A stretch of DNA of 64,000 bases from DASQZK01 sp963732905. Lineage in GTDB: Bacteria; Bacteroidota; Bacteroidia; Bacteroidales; GCA-2748055. Under the pieces are notes generated by a model. It was not told the origin of the DNA. It searched no databases and saw only the letters and a list, made by a program, of their open reading frames with translations. A program made the position numbers and the translations under genes. Below are positions 56,245-63,901 of this stretch, one piece after another (position 1 is the first letter of the stretch; every line of letters starts with the position of its first letter). Location of the stretch: positions 1,240,001 to 1,304,000 of the forward strand of contig CAVTBM010000008.1 in assembly GCA_963732905.1 (NCBI GenBank), read 5' to 3'.

Positions 56245-56613
56245 TTATTTAGTCAGTTGATAGTCATTGATTAATAATTCTGGCGAAAGGTTTAATCTTG
56301 CAGTCAATTTTCTGATCATTTCAACTGTCAGTTTTCTTTTTCGGTTCAATATTTCTGAAACACGGCTTTTTCCTCCAATTTCATTTATTAGATCAACCTG
56401 TTTCAGATGCATTTCCTCCATTCTTATTTTAATAGCTTCAATTGGATCAGTTGCTTCGACTGGATAATGTTTTTTTTCAAATTCATCAATCAATAGACCA
56501 AGCACGTCTGCTTCATCGCTTTCAATAGTCCCAATTTCTGCACTAAAAATGGTTTCAAGCCTTTTCAATGCACGATTGTAGTCAGTTTCTGTTTTTATCG
56601 GGCTTATTTCCAT
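56245..56613 (-). CDS. higA: HigA-type antitoxin (XRE helix-turn-helix)
   Basis: A 122-residue antitoxin of the HigA/COG5499 type: a coiled N-terminal part (NRALKRLETIFSAEIGTIES), DVLGLLIDEFEKKHYPVEAT and a C-terminal XRE domain (MEEMHLKQVDLINEIGGKSR, VSEILNRKRKLTVEMIRKLT). It binds and neutralises the mRNA-cleaving HigB toxin and represses the operon. The toxin gene upstream is broken by a stop codon, so only the antitoxin remains active here. The pair lies between attC-like sites, a typical integron passenger. Confidence 0.85.
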   Translation of the reverse strand: MEISPIKTETDYNRALKRLETIFSAEIGTIESDEADVLGLLIDEFEKKHYPVEATDPIEAIKIRMEEMHLKQVDLINEIGGKSRVSEILNRKRKLTVEMIRKLTARLNLSPELLINDYQLTK

Positions 56614-56624
56614 GTCATGTAATT

Positions 56625-56921
56625 TTAAATTGTGTTTACCTCAATCTTGTCGTATTCACTATGAGTTCCAATAAAACGAATAAATATCCATTGTTTCTCA
56701 AAGTTGAATTTTGCAACCAGCCGATATGAATTGCCTTTTATATTAAAGACAATTCTGCTGTCCTTTAGAATACCTGCATTAACGTAAGTTTGTTTAATTT
56801 CAACTGGAGTCTTCCAGTCAGAATTCATTGCTGTATCAAATCAGGTTTTCAAGTATTGTTCTGAGTCTGGATGTGTTTCCCAAAAATTTCTGAGTGTACT
56901 TTTTGCAAATATTCTCTCCAT
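56625..56921 (-). pseudogene. higB: HigB-type toxin with a premature stop
   Basis: From ATG at 56921: MERIFAKSTLRNFWETHPDS, EQYLKT-stop-FDTAMNSDWK, then TPVEIKQTYVNAGILKDSRI, VFNIKGNSYRLVAKFNFEKQ and WIFIRFIGTHSEYDKI. The normal HigB reads YLKTWYDTA or the like at the stop (codon 27, 56841-56843), so TGG has become TGA. A shorter in-frame ATG at 56828 would give 67 residues lacking the first strands. In HigBA pairs the toxin is upstream, as here. Confidence 0.85.
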
Positions 56922-57127
56922 AGCAACTAATTATTGATGAAAAGATAAGTATAAATTCTCGATTTGGGAACTTTATTTTTCTGACAGTATGGTTGCTGTT
57001 GGTGCCCAATTATTTTTATTTTTTATTTCTCAATAGTTGTTAAATCCATGTAATCTTCACCAGCGTGCCCAACAGCTAAAAATATTTTGTCTCTTGATCA
57101 CCACTGTCCGATAAAAGAGAATGCAAC

Positions 57128-59071
57128 CTATAACACTTTCGTTGAGCCAATTAAGTTTGCTCCAAGGTCAGCATTCCAACTATTTCCCTTATTCGCAAAC
57201 TGTATACAGCGCCTGTTAGCACTTTTTTCTTTAGGATCATTGATCTTCAGGTAAATATCATAGTCCCCGGCAGGAACGCTACCAAATGAGGACATTATAA
57301 CCGAAAAGTTCAAATCACGCCATGCAGCAGTATTATCCGGCCTGCCATTGCCACCCTCATCGGTCAGCCAATCCCTTGCGTCCAGCTTCGTAAGCGTAAT
57401 GTAAGTGTCAGAACCGGCTTTGGGTTTCAGAATAACCGACACATTTTTTCGGTTGACAATATTACCAAAGCCGACGTTTTGGATCTTTCCTTCGAACCTC
57501 AGGATGCCGTTCTGCTCTACCCATTCACTTGCTTTAGCCTCACGCAACACCAAACGGTAACCTAATCTGTCGCGGAAATATTCCAGCCCGGTTCTGCCTG
57601 CATATACCGGGTCAAAGATCGCCGTTTTTGTTGGTCCGGTAAAAGGAGGAGATGTCTCTTCATTTGATGCGGGAAATGTAACTGGTGCAGTGACGTTTGC
57701 CTCATTATAGATAAAATTACTCCACCGGGAATAATTACCATGTCTCATATTCAAAACAGTTGTCCGGAATTCATGGGCTTCGATAATAGCGCCCGGCATA
57801 TTTCCAAAAGCATTATTGCCGATCCCGCCTTCACCTTCAAAAATGGTATTTAGGTTATGAAGCCAGGTGAGAGATCCGAAACGTTCATATGGATAATCAA
57901 ATCTGCCATTGTCGCCATAATTAGCCGCATAACTATCGTCGAAAAGACCAAAACGCGACTCCGGTGAGCCCTTTGGCGGAACCGGCATTGTATTTACATT
58001 AGTAACAGTGTAAGTGGTCCCATACGTAAGGTTATACCATGCCAGTAATAAGCGGTGATCTGTTAAAAGAGTACGCGAAGCAGGAACAGCGTCCAGATAT
58101 GCATCCAAAAGCTTTTTAGCAGCATCCGCACTCAGAGCCAAGGGTGATGAGTGCTGCTCGCCCCATGGACCAAGCATCCCCGTTTTAACACACATGATGA
58201 TGTCTTCGAATTCATGGAAAATGGGTTTAAGCTGCCAAAGATGATATTGTATCCAGTCCTGGTCTGTATGACCGGGTACGTCACACATGGCCGATAGATT
58301 ATTTGGCGTTACGTATGCTGGTTCCGGGCCAAGAATGAGCCCTTCGGTGAGATTCAGGTGGGGATACTTTTGGGGTTCAATATAACTAAACCCGTTGCCA
58401 TCATAAGAAAATTTCACAAAGGCTACGCCGTTGCCATCTCTAACCTTCTGAAGCAGGCCTCTAATGTAATCAAGTGCAAATGATGTTAACGGTTGAGTTT
58501 TTCCTGTTCTTGTGGCTCCGGTACCCGGATCTGCAAACAATCCATCATCCTTGTAAGCAAAAGCATCTTTCGCCGAGAGGAACGCATTCGACGAAAAGTT
58601 ACACAAGTCAAAACCCATAAATGATACAGAAGGAAGGGCAGAGACCCCGGTACCGCCAACGTAAGGGTTGGCGTTTTGATTAACACCATTATAAAATTGA
58701 GTCTCTTCAATATCATCACCTTCCACCGGGGGTACCTGTCTTCCCTGATAGAGCACAGAATTTGCGTCAACCGGAACCCTGTGATCTACTTCAGGCGTAA
58801 TACCAAAAGGCGAATTAGTCTCATTAACCGAACTCGGCGATATATTCTGCCAACGGCCTCTAAAGGGGCCTCTGTCCGGATTCGGAATATCAACAGGATT
58901 CTCCGTATAGTCAAGCGCCTGTAAAACAAGCGGAGCTTCTTTTCTATCGTCCTTACCATTCCCTGCAATGTCGTTTTTGGGATCCTTTCCCGCGTATATG
59001 ACAAAAAACAAGGCTGTAAATAGCAGCCCAATGATGAACCTGATTTCATTCGCTCTAAATGTTTTTTTCAT
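57128..59071 (-). CDS. Secreted DUF4832/DUF4874 protein
   Basis: A 647-residue exported protein of a family known in Bacteroidota and some fungi as DUF4832 with N-terminal DUF4874. Signs are NPDRGPFRGRWQN near the mature N-terminus, AFVKFSYDGNGFSYIEP, the central MCVKTGMLGPWGEQHSS, SRFGLFDDSYAANYGDNGRF, and the closing FEGKIQNVGFGNIVNRKNVS, PKEKSANRRCIQFANKGNSW. The barrel-like core with GPWGE suggests glycoside-hydrolase ancestry, but no activity is established. ATG at 59071 begins the signal peptide (RFIIGLLFTALFFVIYA); a longer frame from 59179 precedes it. It is very long for a cassette gene. Confidence 0.75.
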   Translation of the reverse strand: MKKTFRANEIRFIIGLLFTALFFVIYAGKDPKNDIAGNGKDDRKEAPLVLQALDYTENPVDIPNPDRGPFRGRWQNISPSSVNETNSPFGITPEVDHRVPVDANSVLYQGRQVPPVEGDDIEETQFYNGVNQNANPYVGGTGVSALPSVSFMGFDLCNFSSNAFLSAKDAFAYKDDGLFADPGTGATRTGKTQPLTSFALDYIRGLLQKVRDGNGVAFVKFSYDGNGFSYIEPQKYPHLNLTEGLILGPEPAYVTPNNLSAMCDVPGHTDQDWIQYHLWQLKPIFHEFEDIIMCVKTGMLGPWGEQHSSPLALSADAAKKLLDAYLDAVPASRTLLTDHRLLLAWYNLTYGTTYTVTNVNTMPVPPKGSPESRFGLFDDSYAANYGDNGRFDYPYERFGSLTWLHNLNTIFEGEGGIGNNAFGNMPGAIIEAHEFRTTVLNMRHGNYSRWSNFIYNEANVTAPVTFPASNEETSPPFTGPTKTAIFDPVYAGRTGLEYFRDRLGYRLVLREAKASEWVEQNGILRFEGKIQNVGFGNIVNRKNVSVILKPKAGSDTYITLTKLDARDWLTDEGGNGRPDNTAAWRDLNFSVIMSSFGSVPAGDYDIYLKINDPKEKSANRRCIQFANKGNSWNADLGANLIGSTKVL

Positions 59072-59256
59072 AATCTCCAATTTTATATAATAAATGGATG
59101 CTTTGCCGATGTAAATGTCAGTAGTAAAATAATCTACAATAAAGTTATGAAAATTAATTTTCTTAATAAAACCGTGCAAAACGGCAAAAGAACCACACCG
59201 GCTGGGACAGTATAAAATCGTTTAATCCCCTTAGTGTATAGCTTTGATCGACAGCA

Positions 59257-59366
59257 GTTAAGCCCAACACAAATTAAAACACAATTGAGCCTGCATTTTG
59301 ATCCACACTACAACAAAAAAAGAGGTAGATGGTTAATCAACAATCTACCTCTTTTTTGGGCTCAAC
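59257..59366 (-). other. Possible geneless mini-cassette with terminator hairpin
   Basis: Start GTTGAGCCCAA (minus strand from 59366) and GTTAAGCCCAA at 59257-59267 match inversely, which would define a unit of about 110 bases with no ORF. It holds a strong hairpin, AGAGGTAGAT (59321-59330) / ATCTACCTCT (59343-59352), with A/T runs on both sides (59315-59357), usable as a bidirectional terminator. Confidence 0.45.
59315..59357. terminator. Bidirectional terminator hairpin
   Basis: AAAAAAAGAGGTAGAT / ATCTACCTCTTTTTT with a 12-base loop; it has T-runs on both strands. It stands between the cassette genes at 57128 and 59401. Confidence 0.65.
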
Positions 59367-59393
59367 GGTGCCTTAATTCCTAATTTGTTATGG
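59360..59393 (-). other. attC-like site, unusually short
   Basis: Edges GCTCAAC (59360-59366) and GTTATGG (59387-59393) are only 34 bases apart, with no room for the usual inner arms. The right edge GTTATGGCGC matches the start of the cassette of gene 59401 (60004), so it is a genuine boundary in spite of its length. Confidence 0.5.
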
Positions 59394-59400
59394 CGCGTTT

Positions 59401-59958
59401 TTATTTATGCATTCTTTCATCAATCAGTCTTTGAGCTGCTTTTACGTACTCAGTCCGATACATGTTCTTATTATCTAAAATATCCTTCAGTTTTGAATCT
59501 TTCTCAGCTTTCAATTCATTGTAGTGTTTTTCAGCAATCCTTTGTTGTCTTTGCGCAACAATATTAGGATCTTCGGAGAATAATTCCACTAACAAATTCA
59601 TTAAGTTAGAGCGATTAGCAATAAGTAAAAAAATTAAAAGAATCAAACTTAATGGTTGAATTCCAAAAGAAAAAGTCTTATCATCAAAAGCAGCACAATT
59701 TAAATTAAAGAAAAAGGTCATGGTGGAATAGGTAAATTGAATAGCATTAATCGAACCAATTACCAATAAAATCCCAAGAATTGTCTTAAATCGTTTAATC
59801 CTAAAGAATCGCAAAAGACTAATCCCAATCAACAAACCGTATCCAATATAATTTTGAATCCCAATCTCATATGAGTAAAGAATCACAGAAATCACCGAAT
59901 AAATGGAAACTATCCAAATGATCGACAGAATAATTACATCGTTGTATTTCTTAATCAT
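59401..59958 (-). CDS. Membrane protein in a cassette, function unknown
   Basis: A 185-residue protein with four likely transmembrane helices (VIILSIIWIVSIYSVISVIL, IGYGLLIGISLLRFF, TILGILLVIGSINAIQF, SFGIQPLSLILLIFLLIA) and a charged helical tail (FSEDPNIVAQRQQRIAEKHY, NELKAEKDSKLKDILDNKNM). No recognised family. The cassette's two ends match over GTTATGGCGCRTTTT. Confidence 0.65.
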   Translation of the reverse strand: MIKKYNDVIILSIIWIVSIYSVISVILYSYEIGIQNYIGYGLLIGISLLRFFRIKRFKTILGILLVIGSINAIQFTYSTMTFFFNLNCAAFDDKTFSFGIQPLSLILLIFLLIANRSNLMNLLVELFSEDPNIVAQRQQRIAEKHYNELKAEKDSKLKDILDNKNMYRTEYVKAAQRLIDERMHK

Positions 59959-59997
59959 TGCTCAGTTTTATCGTTAGTGTGCCTTTTTTAAAATGCG

Positions 59998-60128
59998 CCA
60001 TAACGGATGGTGCATGTTGCGGAGCGGATTTCGAAGAGCGTTCCTGTCCGCTAGGACTGAACTGCGTCGCAAGAATCTGCTGTTGATTGCCGCACCGAAG
60101 CCGCTCTGAAATATGCATAATGTTATGG
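59998..60128 (-). other. attC-like site
   Basis: Edges CCATAAC (59998-60004) and GTTATGG (60122-60128), perfectly inverted. Inner arms TGCATGTTGCGGAGCGGATT and the inverse of GAAGCCGCTCTGAAATATGCA pair with a few mismatches. The loop GAAGAGCGTTCCTGTCCG is shared with the site at 56077. 131 bases. Confidence 0.7.
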
Positions 60129-60236
60129 TTTGGTTGTCTTGTTAAAACATTGACAAATAAAAAAACATTCGTGTGATATTAAACAACCACATGAAATAAT
60201 ATGTGAATTATAAAAACAATAAAAGCAGATAGCTCT

Positions 60237-60650
60237 TTATGCTTTCTTCTTTCCCATGCCCATAACCCATGCCACAACACCTCCTGTAATCGATATGGCG
60301 CAAGTGTTAATAACAATATCAAGCGTTATTATGGAAAGATTGTTAAAAACCAAGGCACTTGCATACATCGTAAAATCCATAAAGCTCATTATTAAAAATC
60401 CTAAAATTGCACCATAAATGGCACCAGTAATTATTCCTGTTGTATTTGATCGGCTGAATACTATAGATAGAAGGAATCCAAGTAAAAGAGCACTTATCAA
60501 ACCAGCCCACATAACTATGTCCTTCTCTTCTCTCCAGCATGAGTTTGTTAAATTGGCATAATAGTAAGGTCCAATAAACAAAAAAATCAAAGCACTAGCC
60601 ACTATAAAAGTAATGGCTCCAGCTAATCCACCGATTAAAATTTTTTTCAT
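60237..60650 (-). CDS. Small four-helix membrane protein in a cassette
   Basis: A 137-residue protein with four hydrophobic segments (GGLAGAITFIVASALIFLFI, MWAGLISALLLGFLLSIVF, GIITGAIYGAILGFLIMSF, IVINTCAISITGGVVAWVMG), glycine-rich in each helix. Function unknown. It is alone in a cassette with matching ends (GTTATGGTTT at 60801 and 60122). Confidence 0.62.
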   Translation of the reverse strand: MKKILIGGLAGAITFIVASALIFLFIGPYYYANLTNSCWREEKDIVMWAGLISALLLGFLLSIVFSRSNTTGIITGAIYGAILGFLIMSFMDFTMYASALVFNNLSIITLDIVINTCAISITGGVVAWVMGMGKKKA

Positions 60651-60671
60651 TTTGCTTTGTTTTAATTTTCC

Positions 60672-60730
60672 CTACTCATAAGGCTTTTCGGCATCGCCCC
60701 GTTTTTAAAGTGGTTTCTGGTCTCCACTTT
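60672..60730 (-). promoter_or_regulatory. Conserved cassette leader, copy 2
   Basis: CTACTCATAAGGCTTTTCG, CATCGCCCCGTTTTTAAAGT, then GGTTTCTGGTCTCCAC (plus-strand view) is the twin of 51534-51590. It lies between the cassette's start and the ATG at 60650, in the same place as in the other cassette, though the two genes differ. Confidence 0.5.
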
Positions 60731-60794
60731 TTATTTCAAATTTTATAACTTAAATTTAATAACAATGCTATGCACCTTTGTCGTTTTTAATAAA

Positions 60795-60927
60795 CCATAA
60801 CGGTGGCGGTATAAAATCGTTGGGGATTTCGGAGCTGCTTTCTTATCAAAGTGCAACGAACTTTGATGCGAGAATAGTGGCTCGAATAACCACTTCGCCC
60901 CCAATGTTTTATGACCGCATGTTATAG
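60795..60927 (-). other. attC-like site
   Basis: Edges CCATAAC (60795-60801) and GTTATAGC (60921-60928). Inner arms GCGGTATAAAATCGTTGGGG and the inverse of CCCCCAATGTTTTATGACCG pair, about 18 of 20 bases. An inner stem around CTTTGATGCG follows. 133 bases. Confidence 0.72.
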
Positions 60928-61022
60928 CACGTGCTTTTACCAATTTCCAATTTTTAATCTATGAATCATTTTTATTGGCGCTCATTATTTGTAACAAACA
61001 TAATGCACTTTCCAACGGGGTA

Positions 61023-61598
61023 TCAATTGTAAAGTGGCGTCAACTGTATCTGCTTTGCAAGCTCGTAGGCAGTTTGCAGGTCATTGTCGTTTTCAACCAA
61101 TGTACGGCCAAAAATGGCGACTGAATTGTTTGGACACTGAATCTCTGTCATGCCGTTTGGTATCTGCCCTTTCCAACCAGATCCGGTAATGAGGTAGTCG
61201 CCTGCCTTTGTTCCAGTAGTGCGTTTTCCCACATAGGCAAAATTGGTGTTCTTACGCGTATTGGTGAACTGTAGGCTGTAGTAACGGTTGGCCATGTCTG
61301 GCACGTGCAGCACCTGCGCACCTTTCCTGAGATCCAACCAACCAACGGTAAGAAGCGTGTCATGGTTTACCCCGGTAGTTGCAAACTTTGTGGCTGAAGC
61401 GGGTGGGTGAAGCGGATCCGCAAAAATTTCTTTGGGTATTGTATAGAGTGAATTAATAGGAACAGGACCATCGCCTGCTCCTTTGGCAAGAAATGATTTC
61501 TTGTACATAAACAGCAGCAAAGGCGGCCATAGGTAAATAAAAAGAAACCATGTTGCTAAGGCTACTCCTCCAAATATAAGTAAATATTCGTGTGCCAT
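61023..61598 (-). CDS. DUF1254 domain membrane-anchored protein
   Basis: A 191-residue protein with an N-terminal anchor (YLLIFGGVALATWFLFIYLW) and a DUF1254 domain: VNHDTLLTVGWLDLRKGAQV, LHVPDMANRYYSLQFTNTRK, NTNFAYVGKRTTGTKAGDYL, and ending AKQIQLTPLYN. Usually DUF1254 is fused in front of DUF1214 in one ~450-residue protein. Here the DUF1214 part is the gene just upstream, 8 bases away. Function unknown; some fused proteins are proposed carbohydrate or lipid-related surface proteins. Confidence 0.82.
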   Translation of the reverse strand: MAHEYLLIFGGVALATWFLFIYLWPPLLLFMYKKSFLAKGAGDGPVPINSLYTIPKEIFADPLHPPASATKFATTGVNHDTLLTVGWLDLRKGAQVLHVPDMANRYYSLQFTNTRKNTNFAYVGKRTTGTKAGDYLITGSGWKGQIPNGMTEIQCPNNSVAIFGRTLVENDNDLQTAYELAKQIQLTPLYN

Positions 61599-61606
61599 AG
61601 TTGTGA

Positions 61607-62278
61607 TTATTTTGATGTTATTTCGACAATTGGCGGCACCTTGTAGGAACCGTCAAGAATTGTTTTATCAGGCATATACACGCGCAGCCAGATATTGAAT
61701 ACACCTGTTGGTGCAGGCAACCAGTTTGACTCATGTCTTTTGGGAACAAGGTTTTGAATGTAAATATCCACGGAGCCATCAGCGTTTTGTAAGAGAACTG
61801 AGCGATTATTGACCATAAACCTGTTGATAGGATTTGAAACAAAGTGATTTTTTGCATCGGCCATTGTGAGTGACCAGAAAGCATGTTGGGGCGGGAGACC
61901 GCCCGGAGGAAAATGAATGAGATAATTATTTTCTCCCGAGAGGGTATGCCCTGTACCATCTACATGTACCCACCAATACATAGCTTCCTCAGGTATATTT
62001 ACCGGACCTGGAAAAAGTCGGGCATGCGCAGCTCTTGTAAACATTCCATTACCAGGCAAGCCACACCCCAACGCAGTGACCCAGCCGTTTACCTTAGTGG
62101 CCTTCACCCTTGCCAGGATTTCGACCGTAACAACAGCTATCCCTATACCAACGAAGAAGCCCTGCACAACAGCATTGCGTAGAGTAAGTGAGTTGGAAAA
62201 GCATAAATATTTGATGATAACATAGCTGCATATCAGGCCAATAAGTACTATATAAATTGAATAGGTTTTTTTGGCCAT
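61607..62278 (-). CDS. DUF1214 domain membrane-anchored protein
   Basis: A 223-residue protein with an N-terminal anchor (YSIYIVLIGLICSYVIIKYL and a second hydrophobic piece FFVGIGIAVVTVEILA) and a DUF1214 domain: YWWVHVDGTGHTLSGENNYL, IHFPPGGLPPQHAFWSLTMA, NPINRFMVNNRSVLLQNADG, VDIYIQNLVPK, NIWLRVYMPDKTILDGSYKV. ATG at 62278 starts before the anchor; a longer frame from 62371 runs into the attC-like site. It precedes the DUF1254 gene, the reverse of the usual domain order in fused proteins. Both share one cassette with matching ends. Confidence 0.82.
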   Translation of the reverse strand: MAKKTYSIYIVLIGLICSYVIIKYLCFSNSLTLRNAVVQGFFVGIGIAVVTVEILARVKATKVNGWVTALGCGLPGNGMFTRAAHARLFPGPVNIPEEAMYWWVHVDGTGHTLSGENNYLIHFPPGGLPPQHAFWSLTMADAKNHFVSNPINRFMVNNRSVLLQNADGSVDIYIQNLVPKRHESNWLPAPTGVFNIWLRVYMPDKTILDGSYKVPPIVEITSK

Positions 62279-62324
62279 GTCATTTTTATTTATTGTGGTT
62301 GTAAGTGGCTTAATTGCTGCATGT

Positions 62325-62457
62325 GCTATAACGATTACATATATGTGCTGCAGCCACTTTCGGTAAAGCATTATAAGAAAAAGTTATTTTATTCACCGGC
62401 ATTTTTGCTTTTTGAAGCGATGAAAAGTGGCTGTAGCATATATATGATGTTGTAACC
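62325..62457 (-). other. attC-like site
   Basis: Edges GCTATAAC (62325-62332) and GTTGTAACC (62449-62457). Inner arms ACATATATGTGCTGCAGCCA and the inverse of TGGCTGTAGCATATATATGA pair, with CTTT/AAAG continuing. 133 bases. Confidence 0.72.
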
Positions 62458-62470
62458 AGTTGATAATTAA

Positions 62471-62761
62471 TCAGTCAATCGTCAGGTTAACTCGCTTTCC
62501 AAATCCAATTTCAACCAGCCGATATAAAGTTGATAATTGAATATCACTGTGTCCATTCTCAATCCGGGAAATGAAACTTTTTCTTGTCCCGGTCTTACGG
62601 GCTAATTCCTCCTGGGTCATGTGTGCCTCTTTCCTTGCTTCTCTGATAATCTCTCCGATTGCAAAGGCTTTGGCTTTTATCTCAAAATCAATACGCTTCT
62701 CGGTACCAATCTTACCATACCTTTTATCCAGATGCTCCTCAAATGTTGTTATATCTTTCAT
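62471..62761 (-). CDS. Antitoxin, XRE helix-turn-helix
   Basis: A 96-residue helix-turn-helix protein: AFAIGEIIREARKEAHMTQE, ELARKTGTRKSFISRIENGH, SDIQLSTLYRLVEIGFGKRV. Such proteins neutralise RelE/HigB-type toxins and repress the operon. It starts 2 bases after the toxin gene's stop, so the two are translated together. It lies in a cassette with matching ends (GTTGTAACCARTTG). Confidence 0.88.
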   Translation of the reverse strand: MKDITTFEEHLDKRYGKIGTEKRIDFEIKAKAFAIGEIIREARKEAHMTQEELARKTGTRKSFISRIENGHSDIQLSTLYRLVEIGFGKRVNLTID

Positions 62762-62763
62762 CT

Positions 62764-63114
62764 TTAGTATCCTTTCTGTTTATAATCGAAATACTCTTTC
62801 ATTATCTGCATGGCTTTTTCAATCTCTTTGGGTGGTGTTTTCTGAGTTTTCTTCTGAAATCCATTGAAAAGAACCACAATATTTCCCTTGTCAAAGCAGC
62901 AAAATACCCGATATATGTTACTCTCAAACTCAATCCGGATTGCGAACAATCCGTCATATCCGGTCATATGTTCAAAAAATTTTCTAGGGATATGCTCAGC
63001 TACTGTTATAAGAAAAAGAACATAATCAATTTTATCCTTTGTTTTTTCAGATTGCTTATTGAAAAAATCCCAAAAATATTCTTTGAAATATATCAATTGT
63101 CGCTTTTTATCCAT
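62764..63114 (-). CDS. RelE/HigB-type toxin (Gp49-like)
   Basis: A 116-residue toxin of the phage Gp49/HigB type: IYFKEYFWDFFNKQSEKTKD, KIDYVLFLITVAEHIPRKFF, EHMTGYDGLFAIRIEFESNI, YRVFCCFDKGNIVVLFNGFQ, KKTQKTPPKEIEKAMQIMKE. Relatives cleave mRNA on the ribosome. Toxin first, antitoxin second is the HigBA order. It is intact, unlike the pair at 56245-56921. As an integron passenger it would stabilise the array by post-segregational killing. Confidence 0.88.
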   Translation of the reverse strand: MDKKRQLIYFKEYFWDFFNKQSEKTKDKIDYVLFLITVAEHIPRKFFEHMTGYDGLFAIRIEFESNIYRVFCCFDKGNIVVLFNGFQKKTQKTPPKEIEKAMQIMKEYFDYKQKGY

Positions 63115-63196
63115 CTTGCAAAGTTAACTAATAATGGAACATTGTCAAAAATATTTTCTGAAATTTTGAGGATTGAATGGTTTTTCTTTCAATTGG

Positions 63197-63326
63197 TTAC
63201 AACGGTTTACAATATGAAACGGTTGGGTTTTCGGAGCACGTTCGTATCCACCGAGGAAAACGTTGATGCGGGAACCAAATCCTCGCAAATCACTAAACCC
63301 CAACTGTTGTATATTGTGTGTTGGGC
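63197..63326 (-). other. attC-like site
   Basis: Edges TTACAAC (63197-63203) and GTTGGGC (63320-63326; R'' = GCCCAAC, a perfect RYYYAAC). Inner arms TTTACAATATGAAACGGTTG and the inverse of CCCCAACTGTTGTATATTGT pair with few mismatches. The loop contains GAAAACGTTGATGCGGGAAC. 130 bases. Confidence 0.72.
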
Positions 63327-63336
63327 AAAGTACATT

Positions 63337-63837
63337 TTAATATCCAGTAAATCGTTGAAATATCTTACCAGTTTTATCTTTTTTAAACAATTTATTATCA
63401 ATATATAAACTATCATCTTTGAATTTTAGATTTATTCTTTGTATTGAATCAATATACTCAATCTTTTTATAATTGAAGTCATCCCTTTTAATAAATCTCA
63501 AATCTGAATATTGACCATTGAGGTTATTCTCTAATTTTCCAACAGTTTCTATATTGTCTAAAACGTAATTCTCGCTATAAATAAAGTTAAATAAGTTATC
63601 ATTAGTCCAGTCATCGTAAGTCTTATAAATCGTAATAGGAAATATTAATCCACTAATACTATCGTTGTATATCCAATAATACATTAAATTTCCTCTTATA
63701 CTATCCAATGAGTATCTGTCCAAACTATCAATATTGTCAAGTTTGTAATAAGAGTTATCAAAGGGGGCCTTTTTATTTTGACCATATAATCCAAATACTA
63801 AAAATATAGTTAAAACAGTTGTAAATATTTTTTTCAT
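63337..63837 (-). CDS. Secreted hypothetical protein in a cassette
   Basis: A 166-residue protein with signal peptide (IFTTVLTIFLVFGLYG, cleavage near residue 19). The mature part is Asp/Asn/Tyr-rich (YYKLDNIDSLDRYSLDSIRG, NLMYYWIYNDSISGLIFP) and ends FKKDKTGKIFQRFTGY. No recognised domain. Cassette ends GTTGGGCAAARTAC match at 63908 and 63320. Confidence 0.65.
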   Translation of the reverse strand: MKKIFTTVLTIFLVFGLYGQNKKAPFDNSYYKLDNIDSLDRYSLDSIRGNLMYYWIYNDSISGLIFPITIYKTYDDWTNDNLFNFIYSENYVLDNIETVGKLENNLNGQYSDLRFIKRDDFNYKKIEYIDSIQRINLKFKDDSLYIDNKLFKKDKTGKIFQRFTGY

Positions 63838-63901
63838 TTTGCGATTATAATAATTCTAAAATCAGTTTGATATATTGTCTCTATGCGTTATTTTGTATTT
63901 T

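Noticed and set aside
56999..57076. A further cassette boundary from GTTGGGCACG (57070) and GTTGGTGCCC (56999).
   Set aside because: The two edges do not match as inverse copies, and no palindrome arms were found, although a decayed site is possible.
57090..57127. CACTGTCCGATAAAAGAG as another end of the 225-bp element family.
   Set aside because: Only part of the end matches and neither the tail nor a unit follows.
62659..63408. A 249-residue plus-strand frame over the toxin gene.
   Set aside because: It is antisense to the clear toxin-antitoxin pair and its attC-like site, and the translation shows no domain.
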